From: Patescibacteria group bacterium
GTDB lineage: Bacteria; Patescibacteriota; Minisyncoccia; Phycocordibacterales; UBA12079
Length of the DNA: 27,427 bases
Reading direction: 5' to 3'
Assembly: GCA_018821685.1 (NCBI GenBank)
Contig: JAHJLO010000041.1
Span: 1 to 27,427 of the forward strand
The notes under the pieces are model-generated. The model saw nothing but the letters and a program-made list of their open reading frames with translations. It made no database searches and was not told where the DNA came from. This document shows, in pieces, positions 1-7,486 of this stretch. The position numbers and the translations under genes are program-made. Numbering within the stretch: position 1 is the stretch's first letter; each line of letters begins with the position of its first letter.

Positions 1-1069
1 CTTCATCTAAAGATAAATAAAACGACTTCCATTCGCTAAGTGAAAAATCGATTTCTTTAGATCTATTATATAAAGCTATAAATAGTAGCTTTGCTTTTGA
101 CGCATCTATAACTTGGTTATATGGACCAAGACTGTAATCTTGGTTTTCTATTGACGCTTTCAAGATTTCTGAAATGGTATTAGAGTTAAAATCTTTTATA
201 TAAGGGAGGATTTTGATTATAATTTTATCTGTATTACCCCAAGAGTTACTTATTCTAAGTCTTTCAGCAATGATTGATTGAATTTTTTCAAGAATTTCTT
301 TTTCCTTTAATTCAATCTCAATTTTTTCTACACTCTTTTTATCTTTTTCGGAAATTTTAGGCAAGTCTTTTAAGTCATTTGACCAAATTAAATAACCATT
401 AAATTTTAATTTAAATTCATTAACTAGAAATGGATTCAATATATGTTTTGATTCGTTAGTTTTTATACACCAATCAGAGTTATTTTTAGTAAACAAAAAT
501 AACTTTGGTCTTCTAATATTGCTTTCGTTAAAATAATTCAATACGGATTCCCAAATATAACGATCACAGGATTTATCTTCGCCACCATTTTTGTCTAGTG
601 GTGGATTACCTTTGATTTTTCTCAAAGTTACAGCTTCTACTATCTTTATATTATCAGGTATTAAAATTGATATTTCTAATAATGAATTAATTACATTTTC
701 CGCCTTAGGTGACGTCATTGTTTTATAAGATTTTAAATCTTCTTTTTTTAATTTATCAATTTTTGTATTTATCTGCTTTTTTAATTTAGATGTGTTTGAA
801 AGATCCTTAATTTCATCTTTTTCAATACACAGCACAATAGCTTCTAACGTTTTAATAAGATTTGTGTTTTTGTATTTTGCCCAACTAGAATAACGATTTC
901 TATTAATTTCATCGACGATTTGTTGAGGTATCAAAAAGTGATACCCTGCTAAATGTATTTTCTTAAATATAGGTAAAATTGTTTTTTCAAAATCGTCGTC
1001 AACAAAAAAACCATGATACATGTTCGTATCTAATAAGATATATTCTTTTTTATTTTTTGTTTTAGGCAT
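1..1069 (-). CDS. PIN-domain nuclease, DUF4935-like (partial, C-terminus outside window)
   Basis: An open frame runs without a stop from an ATG at 1069 to the left edge (about 356 codons). The N-terminus reads YILLDTN, the first acidic motif of PIN-fold RNases, followed by a conserved-type VDEIN near residue 53, GNPPLDKNGGEDKSCDRYIWE-like acidic residues near residues 155-176, and FTKNNSDW near 190. This order (LDTN, xEIN, GNPP...D...WE, TxNxxDW) matches the DUF4935 type of PIN proteins, which are predicted metal-dependent ribonucleases. The C-terminal half is lysine and glutamate rich and not recognised. It starts 5 bp after the hsdM stop, so it is probably translated from the hsdM transcript. 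The neighbourhood suggests a role in defence or in a modification-linked toxin function, but that is inference. A restriction subunit could lie beyond the left edge. Confidence 0.75.
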   Translation of the reverse strand, partial: MPKTKNKKEYILLDTNMYHGFFVDDDFEKTILPIFKKIHLAGYHFLIPQQIVDEINRNRYSSWAKYKNTNLIKTLEAIVLCIEKDEIKDLSNTSKLKKQINTKIDKLKKEDLKSYKTMTSPKAENVINSLLEISILIPDNIKIVEAVTLRKIKGNPPLDKNGGEDKSCDRYIWESVLNYFNESNIRRPKLFLFTKNNSDWCIKTNESKHILNPFLVNEFKLKFNGYLIWSNDLKDLPKISEKDKKSVEKIEIELKEKEILEKIQSIIAERLRISNSWGNTDKIIIKILPYIKDFNSNTISEILKASIENQDYSLGPYNQVIDASKAKLLFIALYNRSKEIDFSLSEWKSFYLSLDE

Positions 1070-1074
1070 AAAAT

Positions 1075-2874
1075 TTAAAATCCAAGTTCTTTAAGATTGT
1101 TTTCAATCTGCTTTTCTAAATCTCGGCCACTTTTAAAAGCTTCTTTTAATTTATCAGAAAGCTTTTCCATTTTTTCTTCAAATGGAATCCCGTCATCTTC
1201 TTCTTCAGATAAACCAATATATCTTTGAGGTGTAAGCACAAAGCCTTTTTTATCAATTTCTTCTAAGTTTGCTGATTTACAAAATCCGGAGATATCTTTA
1301 TATTCACCAGTTCCTTTTTCACCTCTCCAAGATCTAACTATTCCTGAAATTTTATCAATATGTTCATCCGTAAATACAACTTGTTTTCTAGATATCTGTT
1401 CAAATAGATCTCTTGCATCGATAAATAAAGTTTCTCCCTTTCTATTTCTAAATCTGTCACCCTCTTTGTTTTTTGCAATAAACCAGAGAGAAACAGGTAA
1501 TCCTACGTTATAGAAAAGTTTTGATGGACACGAAATAATCACATCAACCAAATCTTGTTCGATAAGGTTTTTACGAAGTTCTCCTTCTTTTCCAGATACA
1601 CCTAGTGCCCCATTTGCCATAACGAAGCCAGCATAACCATTTGGTGCTAGATGATGAATAAAATGCTGAATCCAAGTAAAGTTAGCGTTACTGCTTGGTG
1701 CAGTTCCAAGTATCATTCGCGGATCATTGTCAGACAGTTTTGAAGGTTCCCAGTCAGCATTAAAAGGAGGGTTTGCTAAAACAAAATCCGCTTTAAGGTT
1801 TGGAAATTTATCTTGATAATATGTGTTTCCTAATTCAATTTTCCCTGACAATCCTCTAATAGCCATATTCATCTTGCAAAGTCTTAGTGTTGTCGTATTA
1901 CTTTCTTGCCCACTTATTGCAAGTTTTGACGGGTCCATTCCGTGGTCATCTAAATATTGACCCATAGATACAAACATTCCTCCACTACCACAAGCAGGAT
2001 CTAGTACTCGAGCATTTTCATAAGGCTCGAGAACTTCTACCAAAACTTTAACTAATGAACGTGGACTAAAAAATTCGCCTCCACGTTTACCTTCCGAAGA
2101 AGCAAACTGCCCAAGGAAATATTCATATATTCTTCCAAGAATATCTTTTTCTTTATCAAAATCATGATCAAAAGTTATGCGAGAGAAAATATTGATTAAT
2201 TCTCCGATAACAGAACTGTCGAGATGGGTTTTTGTGTAAATCTTTGGAAGAACTCCTTCAAGTTGTGCAAGGTTTTCTTTTTCAATAAGATCCATTGCAG
2301 TATCAAGCACCTTACCAACATCAGAAGACATTATCTTTGTTTGTAAATATTCCCAACGAGATTTTTCTGGTACATAAAATACCCCTATACTTGTATAAAA
2401 ATCTTTAGTATCTAAAATCTGTTTCCTGGCTTCTTCGTTTTCTACGTAATAATCGCTATTTTTTTTGTCACGAGTAAGCGATTCTAGTTCTTCACGCCTT
2501 TTATAAAAAGCATCAGATATGTATTTCAGAAAGAGTAAACCTAAAACAATATGTTTGTATTCTGAAACATCAATATTACCTCGTAGTTTATCCGCCGCTT
2601 CCCATAAATCTTTTTCAAAATCTAAGTCGTGTCTATGGTCTTTGTTTTTCTTTAAAACAGATTTTGTAGCCTTCTTTTGTTCTTTTTTAATTCTTTCCTG
2701 AACTTCTTTAGAGAGATTTTTTACAGGTATTAAAAAGGAAGCTTTTGAGGATACGCTTATATCATCTGCTTTTATTTCTCCTTTCTTTATTTTTTGATGT
2801 ACCGCAACACGAGAAATACCAAGTACTTTTGCTAGTTGGGTAGGGGTAATGAATTGTGATTTATCTATTGACAT
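1075..2874 (-). CDS. hsdM: Type I restriction-modification methylase HsdM with N-terminal helix-turn-helix
   Basis: This is an adenine-N6 DNA methyltransferase subunit of a type I system. From the ATG at 2874 (599 aa), residues about 8-55 form a MerR/excisionase-like helix-turn-helix (TPTQLAKVLGISRVAVHQKI). An HsdM N-terminal helical domain follows (DLDFEKDLWEAADKLRG), then the methylase domain with SAM motif I DPACGSGG at 292-299 and catalytic motif IV NPPF at 368-371. An upstream in-frame ATG at 2937 would overlap the recombinase stop and add 21 residues; I prefer 2874 because it starts just before the HTH and leaves room for the promoter. No Shine-Dalgarno is visible. No hsdS or hsdR lies inside the window; the next gene is a PIN protein. 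The HTH fusion is unusual for HsdM and pairs with a dyad-flanked promoter upstream. Confidence 0.92.
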   Translation of the reverse strand: MSIDKSQFITPTQLAKVLGISRVAVHQKIKKGEIKADDISVSSKASFLIPVKNLSKEVQERIKKEQKKATKSVLKKNKDHRHDLDFEKDLWEAADKLRGNIDVSEYKHIVLGLLFLKYISDAFYKRREELESLTRDKKNSDYYVENEEARKQILDTKDFYTSIGVFYVPEKSRWEYLQTKIMSSDVGKVLDTAMDLIEKENLAQLEGVLPKIYTKTHLDSSVIGELINIFSRITFDHDFDKEKDILGRIYEYFLGQFASSEGKRGGEFFSPRSLVKVLVEVLEPYENARVLDPACGSGGMFVSMGQYLDDHGMDPSKLAISGQESNTTTLRLCKMNMAIRGLSGKIELGNTYYQDKFPNLKADFVLANPPFNADWEPSKLSDNDPRMILGTAPSSNANFTWIQHFIHHLAPNGYAGFVMANGALGVSGKEGELRKNLIEQDLVDVIISCPSKLFYNVGLPVSLWFIAKNKEGDRFRNRKGETLFIDARDLFEQISRKQVVFTDEHIDKISGIVRSWRGEKGTGEYKDISGFCKSANLEEIDKKGFVLTPQRYIGLSEEEDDGIPFEEKMEKLSDKLKEAFKSGRDLEKQIENNLKELGF

Positions 2875-2890
2875 ATATATATATAAGTTA

Positions 2891-2941
2891 ACATGTGTAA
2901 AGCATAGCATGGTGTTAAAAATAATGCAACTTAACACATGT
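2891..2941 (-). promoter_or_regulatory. hsdM promoter bracketed by an inverted repeat (candidate operator)
   Basis: On the minus strand TTGCAT (2929-2924) and TATGCT (2906-2901) are separated by 17 bp, a plausible sigma-70 promoter. It is bracketed by a 12-bp inverted repeat with one mismatch, ACATGTGTAAAG at 2891-2902 and CTTAACACATGT at 2930-2941. The distal arm abuts the -35 box and overlaps the end of the recombinase gene; the proximal arm overlaps the predicted start of transcription. The arrangement resembles an autoregulatory operator, and the HTH at the HsdM N-terminus is an obvious candidate binder. The binding is inference. Confidence 0.55.
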
Positions 2942-4253
2942 AAACCTCTTTGTTTTTTAATTCCATTCTACCCGTTAAGCAATTCAGTAATTCTCGTTTC
3001 TCTTGGTCCTCGCCTTCTTTGAGAATAAATTTTATATAATTTCTTATATCTATCTCGTTTACCTCAATTTTGTCACACTTCCCCTTAACCATACTTTGGA
3101 ATTTTTTAAATCTTTTTACTTCTGACTTAATTTTGTTTTCTATTGCAGTTTTTTTGAAATCTAATTTATCTGTTATGTTTTGTAGTTTTTTAATTAAATC
3201 AGTTTCGTTGATATAACCACATTTACAATATTTATCTTTCGCTTTCGTACAACCGTAATAAACATGCCTGTTAAAATCTCCATTCTTTAGTTTTTTAAAC
3301 TTTTCCATAGCTGATATTCCAGACCCACATAATCCACATTTCATGATTTTGGTAAATGCAAATTCAATATTTTCCTTACGAACCAATTGAGAATTTTTTA
3401 CTTGATCCTGTACTAAATCAAAAAGTTCTTTGGTGATAATTGGCTTATGTTTTCCCTGGTACCAGTTACCGCTACCTCGTGGGTATTCAAATGTTCCGTA
3501 ATAAAATGGATTCTCTAACATCCGATAAATATTACCTAGACTAAAATGTTTCTTTCCTGCTTCTGTTCTAAAATTTAAATCAAATCTAAGCCAATGATAA
3601 AGTTTTCTTCCAGACCATTTTTCATATGCTACTTTTTCAAATATTTGTTTTATAACAGGCGCTCTTTCTTCATCAATGATACATTCACATTTTCGATCCA
3701 TTCTTTTTTCTTTAAAATATCCAGTCGGTGGACAAGTCGGCCATAATCCCATTTCACATCTCGTCCTTAATCCTCGTTTTACATTTATTCCTCTATTATC
3801 ATTCTCGAGTTTAGCTTGGGAACAAAGAATCATTAATAAGAATTTTTCGTTTGGAGAATTAGAAAAAGTTTGTCCATAGGTACGAATACTTACAAGTTTT
3901 CTCGCATCCATTAAATCAACAACCGAACCAAGGTCTCCTGCATTTCTAGATAATCTATCAGGAGCCCATGTAAGAATCGCATTGAATCGGTCATTCGATA
4001 CATCTTTTAATAACTCTTTAAAGACAGGTCTATTATTTGAGTCTTTAGCTGATTTTGATTCTCTTCTTATATCTATAATTTCAAGTCCTTCTCTTTCGGC
4101 TATCTGCAACATTTCCTTTACCTGAGAATCAATCGATAAAGCTTGTCGTTCATCTGATTCAGTACTTTTTCTAGCATATAAGCAATACTTTAATTTAATA
4201 TCTGGAATTACTGCGGATTTAGTTTGTTGTGACAATAATGTATTCGTTTCCAT
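2931..4253 (-). CDS. Serine site-specific recombinase
   Basis: This 440-residue DNA recombinase of the serine family would catalyse integration, excision or inversion through a 5'-phosphoserine intermediate. The resolvase-type catalytic domain spans about residues 20-165, with Y26-A-R28-K-S30 supplying the nucleophile S30 and PDRLSRN providing the conserved arginines. A Recombinase domain follows (about 170-275, with GYFK and the NPFYYG segment), then a zinc ribbon with cysteines at 306, 309, 335, 343 and 345 and a lysine-rich coiled-coil tail. The length is at the short end for large serine integrases. It is directly upstream of hsdM in the same direction, which suggests that it marks a mobile or phase-variable island. 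No attachment site repeats could be confirmed because the left end lies outside the window. Confidence 0.9.
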   Translation of the reverse strand: METNTLLSQQTKSAVIPDIKLKYCLYARKSTESDERQALSIDSQVKEMLQIAEREGLEIIDIRRESKSAKDSNNRPVFKELLKDVSNDRFNAILTWAPDRLSRNAGDLGSVVDLMDARKLVSIRTYGQTFSNSPNEKFLLMILCSQAKLENDNRGINVKRGLRTRCEMGLWPTCPPTGYFKEKRMDRKCECIIDEERAPVIKQIFEKVAYEKWSGRKLYHWLRFDLNFRTEAGKKHFSLGNIYRMLENPFYYGTFEYPRGSGNWYQGKHKPIITKELFDLVQDQVKNSQLVRKENIEFAFTKIMKCGLCGSGISAMEKFKKLKNGDFNRHVYYGCTKAKDKYCKCGYINETDLIKKLQNITDKLDFKKTAIENKIKSEVKRFKKFQSMVKGKCDKIEVNEIDIRNYIKFILKEGEDQEKRELLNCLTGRMELKNKEVYMC

Positions 4254-4380
4254 ATATATATTAATGACAGAGAAAGAGACCTTTGCTAAGCGATTTGTTG
4301 TTGGTAATAAATTAGATAAAAACTTAATAAAATAATGAATTGTCTTATTTTTAAATAAAATATGATATTATTAAGTGATC

Positions 4381-4731
4381 ATGAAAGACATTAAAAAAAT
4401 CACAACCTCTTTTACAGTCAGTTTTTTAGTTCTAATAACTTTTTCTTTTTTAGGATTGGTTTTTCTAGTGAACTTTGGTGGTGCAAATTTAAATGAATCC
4501 AAATTTTTTGCGGTTGTATTTTTACCAACTCTCTTTTTATATTCACTAATATATTCTTTAGCTGAATTAATTCACACCCACACAATTAAATACACATTAT
4601 TTTTTACATCTATTTTATCTCTATGCTCATTAATATCAATGTATTTTCATTTTTGGTTGTTTCATTGGTTTTTAATCTTTTTAATTATTCACTATTTAAT
4701 TTCAATATTAAAATCAAAAAAAGACCTTTAG
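4381..4731 (+). CDS. Small polytopic membrane protein, unknown function
   Basis: This 116-residue protein has about four hydrophobic helices (residues near 11-32, 42-62, 66-86 and 90-108) and a basic tail (KSKKDL). I do not recognise the family. The ATG at 4381 is preceded by an extended -10 (TG at 4363-4364, TATTAT at 4366-4371), which would give a nearly leaderless mRNA; a GTG at 4375 is an alternative start. No Shine-Dalgarno is visible. It is divergent from the recombinase and is followed immediately by a terminator overlapping its stop codon, so it is probably monocistronic. Confidence 0.55.
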   Translation: MKDIKKITTSFTVSFLVLITFSFLGLVFLVNFGGANLNESKFFAVVFLPTLFLYSLIYSLAELIHTHTIKYTLFFTSILSLCSLISMYFHFWLFHWFLIFLIIHYLISILKSKKDL

Positions 4732-4751
4732 AAAAAACTAAAGGCCTTTTT
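4718..4751 (+). terminator. Rho-independent terminator
   Basis: A 14-bp stem with one mismatch (4718-4731 and 4738-4751) with a short A-rich loop ends in a T run. It overlaps the stop codon of the membrane-protein gene. Confidence 0.75.
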
Positions 4752-4829
4752 ATAGTCATTTAATTGCTTTTGTAAATAATTGATTGAAAAGCTGTGCCAA
4801 TTTCTCCTTTTGGGATTTTAAATAATGCC

Positions 4830-5069
4830 TCAACTCCTCATCAGTGCAGAAATTCCAATTATAATAAAAACAAGAGGTGTAAGAACTAAAATCATCCCGA
4901 TATAAGATTCTGTAAATAAAAACAAAATATTTGCTATCCGCATACTCATAACAATTAAAGCCGATACTCCTGATAAAATAAATATTCTACCAGCAATACG
5001 AGGACTGTTTTTGATAAAGGAAAAGGGGTCAGTCACCTTTTCTATCAAACAAACCCTAAAAACCCTCAA
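4830..5069 (-). CDS. Short membrane protein whose N-terminus lies in a REP-like repeat (possible 5'-truncated gene)
   Basis: The 79-residue frame has two hydrophobic helices (about residues 28-48 and 54-77). Its first 20 or so codons, including the only early ATG, lie inside the repeat element at 5006-5085 (the residues KVTDPF are the repeat read on the minus strand). I therefore suspect that the repeat landed in the 5' part of a membrane-protein gene and supplied a new start, or that the frame is a remnant. No Shine-Dalgarno is visible before the ATG. The family is not recognised. Confidence 0.35.
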   Translation of the reverse strand: MRVFRVCLIEKVTDPFSFIKNSPRIAGRIFILSGVSALIVMSMRIANILFLFTESYIGMILVLTPLVFIIIGISALMRS

Positions 5070-5085
5070 ACGCCCCCCTCTTTGA
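5006..5085. repeat. REP-like dispersed repeat, copy 1
   Basis: The core AAAAGGGGTCAGTCACCTTT (5021-5040) is part of a 24-bp block at 5019-5042 that is identical to 7316-7339. Similarity continues more weakly on both sides: TTTTTGA upstream and a C-rich ACGCCCC..CCTCTT stretch downstream. The core is a short imperfect palindrome (AAAAGG...CCTTTT). It resembles small intergenic repeats associated with Y1/REP-type transposases in other bacteria (from memory); no such transposase is present here. Confidence 0.7.
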
Positions 5086-5162
5086 ACTGTACTCCAAAAA
5101 GTGCTAGAGACTTTTTTTTACAAAAAATCTTTATCCCAAAATTAAAAAACACTTGGAGTTAT

Positions 5163-5170
5163 GGTATAAT
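5163..5170 (+). promoter_or_regulatory. Extended -10 promoter of the 5178 gene
   Basis: The motif is TGGTATAAT, with TATAAT at 5165-5170. The ATG at 5178 lies 7 nt downstream, so the transcript should be leaderless. No good -35 box is seen. Confidence 0.7.
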
Positions 5171-5177
5171 TCGGTTT

Positions 5178-5768
5178 ATGAAAAATAAAATTATTTTAAG
5201 CTCAATTGTTATTCTAGGAATTATTCTTAGTGGTTTTTATTTATCTTCAAAAACCAAGAATCAAAGCGTTGATACAGGTGAAACCGCTACAATAACAGAA
5301 CAAACATTATTAGATACATCAGATTGGGAAACTTGCAGGAACGAAGAATACGGATATGAGTTTAAATATCCGAAAAATTGGTATATGTATCAATTCATTT
5401 CAGGTTCTGAAAGCGGGGTTGCTAAAGACATTTCTACTTGTCGAGGAGATCGTGTCGTAATTTCTAAAAATCCTAGCGTAAGAAATGGGTGGTATCCCCC
5501 AACAATTTCTGTTTTGAATACAAACTATTCATCTCCAGAAGAATATTTAAACAATATTAGTACAGAAATTATGCCAGTTAATGTAATAAAAGAATATTTG
5601 ATTAATGATCTTGAAATAACGTTATACGAGAGACAAGGTTTATCTCAAATCTTAATAACCGACGGAGACAAGTTAGTTGATGTTAAAATAAACGCTGGTA
5701 AAGATAATGAAAGTTATCAAAAAGAACTTGAAAATACCATTATATCAAACTTCAAATTTATAAAATAA
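5178..5768 (+). CDS. Membrane-anchored extracellular protein, PsbP-like fold suspected
   Basis: The 196-residue protein has an N-terminal signal anchor (hydrophobic about residues 5-23, MKNKIILSS start) followed by a soluble domain. The segment NEEYGYEFKYPKNW is typical of small secreted PsbP-like domains common in Patescibacteria. No lipobox cysteine follows the hydrophobic stretch, so it is probably anchored by the uncleaved helix. Upstream in-frame ATGs exist (from 5082), but the ATG at 5178 is placed just behind a strong extended -10, so I take this start. It is monocistronic with a terminator immediately after it. Function is unknown. Confidence 0.7.
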   Translation: MKNKIILSSIVILGIILSGFYLSSKTKNQSVDTGETATITEQTLLDTSDWETCRNEEYGYEFKYPKNWYMYQFISGSESGVAKDISTCRGDRVVISKNPSVRNGWYPPTISVLNTNYSSPEEYLNNISTEIMPVNVIKEYLINDLEITLYERQGLSQILITDGDKLVDVKINAGKDNESYQKELENTIISNFKFIK

Positions 5769-5772
5769 AAAG

Positions 5773-5800
5773 AAACCCTTGCTGAGAAGCAAGGGTTTTT
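5773..5800 (+). terminator. Rho-independent terminator
   Basis: An 11-bp stem AAACCCTTGCT (5773-5783), loop GAGA and AGCAAGGGTTT (5788-5798) is followed by Ts. It sits between convergent genes and the A-rich left flank may allow it to work in both directions. Confidence 0.85.
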
Positions 5801-5836
5801 AAATTAATTAGTGTTTCGTAATAGTAAAACTCACTA

Positions 5837-7054
5837 CTACTGACAAAAGTCCCAAAGACAAACATTGTCATTTCCGCTAACTTGAAGTGGATCGGTCCCG
5901 TATTCACCTTGCCATCCATAAGGATCAACGCGCTGGCCATTCTTTTTCACCGTGAAGTGAAGGTGGTCACTCGTTTTGCCGATTAAGCTAGTACCTTTCG
6001 TAACATAATCATTAGTGGAGACATAGATCTGACTCAAATGAAGATAGTAGGTAACAAATCCATTACCGTGATCTATGTTCACCTGATTATAAGGGTTAGG
6101 GCTGGGAACAGTAACAGTCCCCGAAGCAGCAGCATAGACATTTGTATTAGCAATGGGGTAATCGTATCCAGTGTGACCATCATAGAAGAGATAGTAGCCG
6201 TCCTCATTTCCAGAACTGGTGTCATACTGATTATTGATGCTAAAGACTGTACCAGGATTGCCATTCTTGTAGCCATACAAGATATCGTTTACACAAGACA
6301 GGGATTCTCCGTATACATACCAATTGGAATGGTCGTATTGAGAAGATCCTCTTTCATTCGTATAAGCAACAACAAGCCCGTCAGCACATCCACCTCCTGT
6401 GGTCATGGAATGATCCAAGACAGCACTGATTGGCGCATTATAAGGAGTATAACCCGAAAGAGGAAAACCCAAATTCGCCCCATCATAAGTCACAACCAGC
6501 TTCGGCCTGTACCGATAATCACTGTAATCAGAACTTCTGAATACATTGAACTGGTTGTTGTTATCTGTCGCCAAGAAAGCAAAACCATAATTTGCATAGG
6601 TTCCGGCTTTCCACCAATTATAAGCGGTGGTTATATTGAGAATACCATACCAGGAATTAGGTGTTGGTGCAGGGAGAACTCCAAGATAACCCCCAGAAAG
6701 AGGGTCATAATAATCTTGAGTTTGTTCATCCCAACTACTCATTAAAAAATACCAAATCATTGAAACAGGCGTAGAAGAATCACCACGATCATAGGCATAC
6801 ATGTACATATCTACCGAGGTTGCTACTGGAGGTAAATCAGTAAGATCAAACTGGATAAGAGTTCTGTACCAATCTCCCCAGCCACCTACTTGCAGTTTAT
6901 CGTCATCAACAGCAGTATTGTTATACACAGAAGAAAGCCACATATCTTTTCCTTGAACAGATCCTGGTTGAAAAACAACCTGATCCGCATAAACCGAAGA
7001 ATTCCCCAACAACACCATAGACAAACAACAAGCAGTAAATATGGACTTTTTCAT
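5837..7054 (-). CDS. Secreted M23 family peptidase with N-terminal DNRLRE/CBM-like domain
   Basis: This is a predicted extracellular LytM-type metallopeptidase that would cleave peptidoglycan cross-bridges. The start is the ATG at 7054, 6 nt from AAGGAG (7066-7061); the adjacent GTG at 7057 is too close to the Shine-Dalgarno. It has a signal peptide (MKKSIFTACCLSMVLLG...VYA), a beta-rich domain at about residues 25-185 (LIQFDL, RPKLVVTY) like DNRLRE/CBM96 modules, a linker, and the M23 domain from about residue 285. Metal ligands are visible as H294-x-x-x-D298 (HTGYD) and H364-x-H366 (HLHF). The terminal region has a C-x-x-x-x-C-like VCLWDFC end. It has more G+C-rich codons than its neighbours and may be acquired. 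It could act on the cell's own wall or on a host or competitor; the sequence does not say which. Confidence 0.88.
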   Translation of the reverse strand: MKKSIFTACCLSMVLLGNSSVYADQVVFQPGSVQGKDMWLSSVYNNTAVDDDKLQVGGWGDWYRTLIQFDLTDLPPVATSVDMYMYAYDRGDSSTPVSMIWYFLMSSWDEQTQDYYDPLSGGYLGVLPAPTPNSWYGILNITTAYNWWKAGTYANYGFAFLATDNNNQFNVFRSSDYSDYRYRPKLVVTYDGANLGFPLSGYTPYNAPISAVLDHSMTTGGGCADGLVVAYTNERGSSQYDHSNWYVYGESLSCVNDILYGYKNGNPGTVFSINNQYDTSSGNEDGYYLFYDGHTGYDYPIANTNVYAAASGTVTVPSPNPYNQVNIDHGNGFVTYYLHLSQIYVSTNDYVTKGTSLIGKTSDHLHFTVKKNGQRVDPYGWQGEYGTDPLQVSGNDNVCLWDFCQ

Positions 7055-7179
7055 CACGAACTCCTTTTTCTTGTTTTTTTGAGTTTAACCTCAGTTGATA
7101 AGAAATTTTATAATTTCTTATTTTGTTCCATTTTTCACCTTTTGTATTAACACCTCCTTTATGTTTTTAAAAGTTTTAT

Positions 7180-7207
7180 AAAAAAAAGAAAAGCCAAATA
7201 TTTTGGC
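7180..7207 (-). terminator. Terminator-like hairpin on the minus strand upstream of the M23 gene
   Basis: The 6-bp stem GCCAAA/TTTGGC (7193-7207) is followed on the minus strand by TTTTC and eight Ts. It would stop transcripts entering from the recG side before the M23 gene, either insulating it or acting as a leader attenuator. Confidence 0.5.
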
Positions 7208-7308
7208 AGATTTAATTAGGAACTTTTTACCCGTCCGTATGGATTAGGGTCGATTTTTTAAGAACAAATCTGAATAGTATTCTACACTATGGGGGGGCTA
7301 CTTTGCAA

Positions 7309-7376
7309 ATTTTTGAGGAAAAGGGGTCAGTCACCTTTTTAATCACACCCCCCCCCAACGCCCCACCCTCTTAGAG
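7309..7376. repeat. REP-like dispersed repeat, copy 2
   Basis: The block at 7316-7339 is identical over 24 bp to 5019-5042, in the same orientation, with weaker similarity extending about 15 bp upstream and 35 bp downstream (C-rich ACGCCCCACCCTCTT). Together the two copies bracket about 2.3 kb containing the PsbP-like gene and the M23 gene. Confidence 0.7.
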
Positions 7377-7389
7377 GGTGGGGCGTTGG
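7355..7389. repeat. Perfect 17-bp-arm GC-rich palindrome
   Basis: Arms 7355-7371 and 7373-7389 are exact reverse complements (CCAACGCCCCACCCTCT and its complement) around one T. Neither side has a proper T run, so it is not a standard terminator. It partly overlaps the tail of REP-like copy 2 and may be the folded end of that element. Confidence 0.75.
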
Positions 7390-7486
7390 TATAAAATAAG
7401 ATAAAAATACTAAACATCTCCTCTCAATCGCATATTTTTTTAAACCCTACTTTATAATTCCTTTCACATAATTTATACTTAATCCC

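Larger units (their letters stand above)
7055..7486. other. Divergent intergenic region between the M23 gene and recG
   Basis: No credible protein gene is visible. The stretch holds the M23 leader with its Shine-Dalgarno, a minus-strand terminator-like hairpin (7180-7207), REP-like repeat copy 2 (7309-7376), a G7 run (7291-7297) and a C9 run (7348-7356), a 35-bp palindrome (7355-7389) and recG promoter sequences (TATAAT at 7453-7458 and TATACT at 7474-7479). Confidence 0.7.

Noticed and set aside
2519..2701. 60-codon plus-strand frame inside hsdM
   Set aside because: It is a shadow of the hsdM coding strand with no start signals.
1..4253. Complete type I restriction-modification operon
   Set aside because: Only hsdM is visible; neither hsdS nor hsdR can be found inside the window, so the system may be incomplete or continue to the left.
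6038..6745. 235-codon frame on the plus strand
   Set aside because: It lies entirely within the M23 peptidase gene on the other strand, which has signal peptide, domains and Shine-Dalgarno; the plus-frame protein looks like nothing known.
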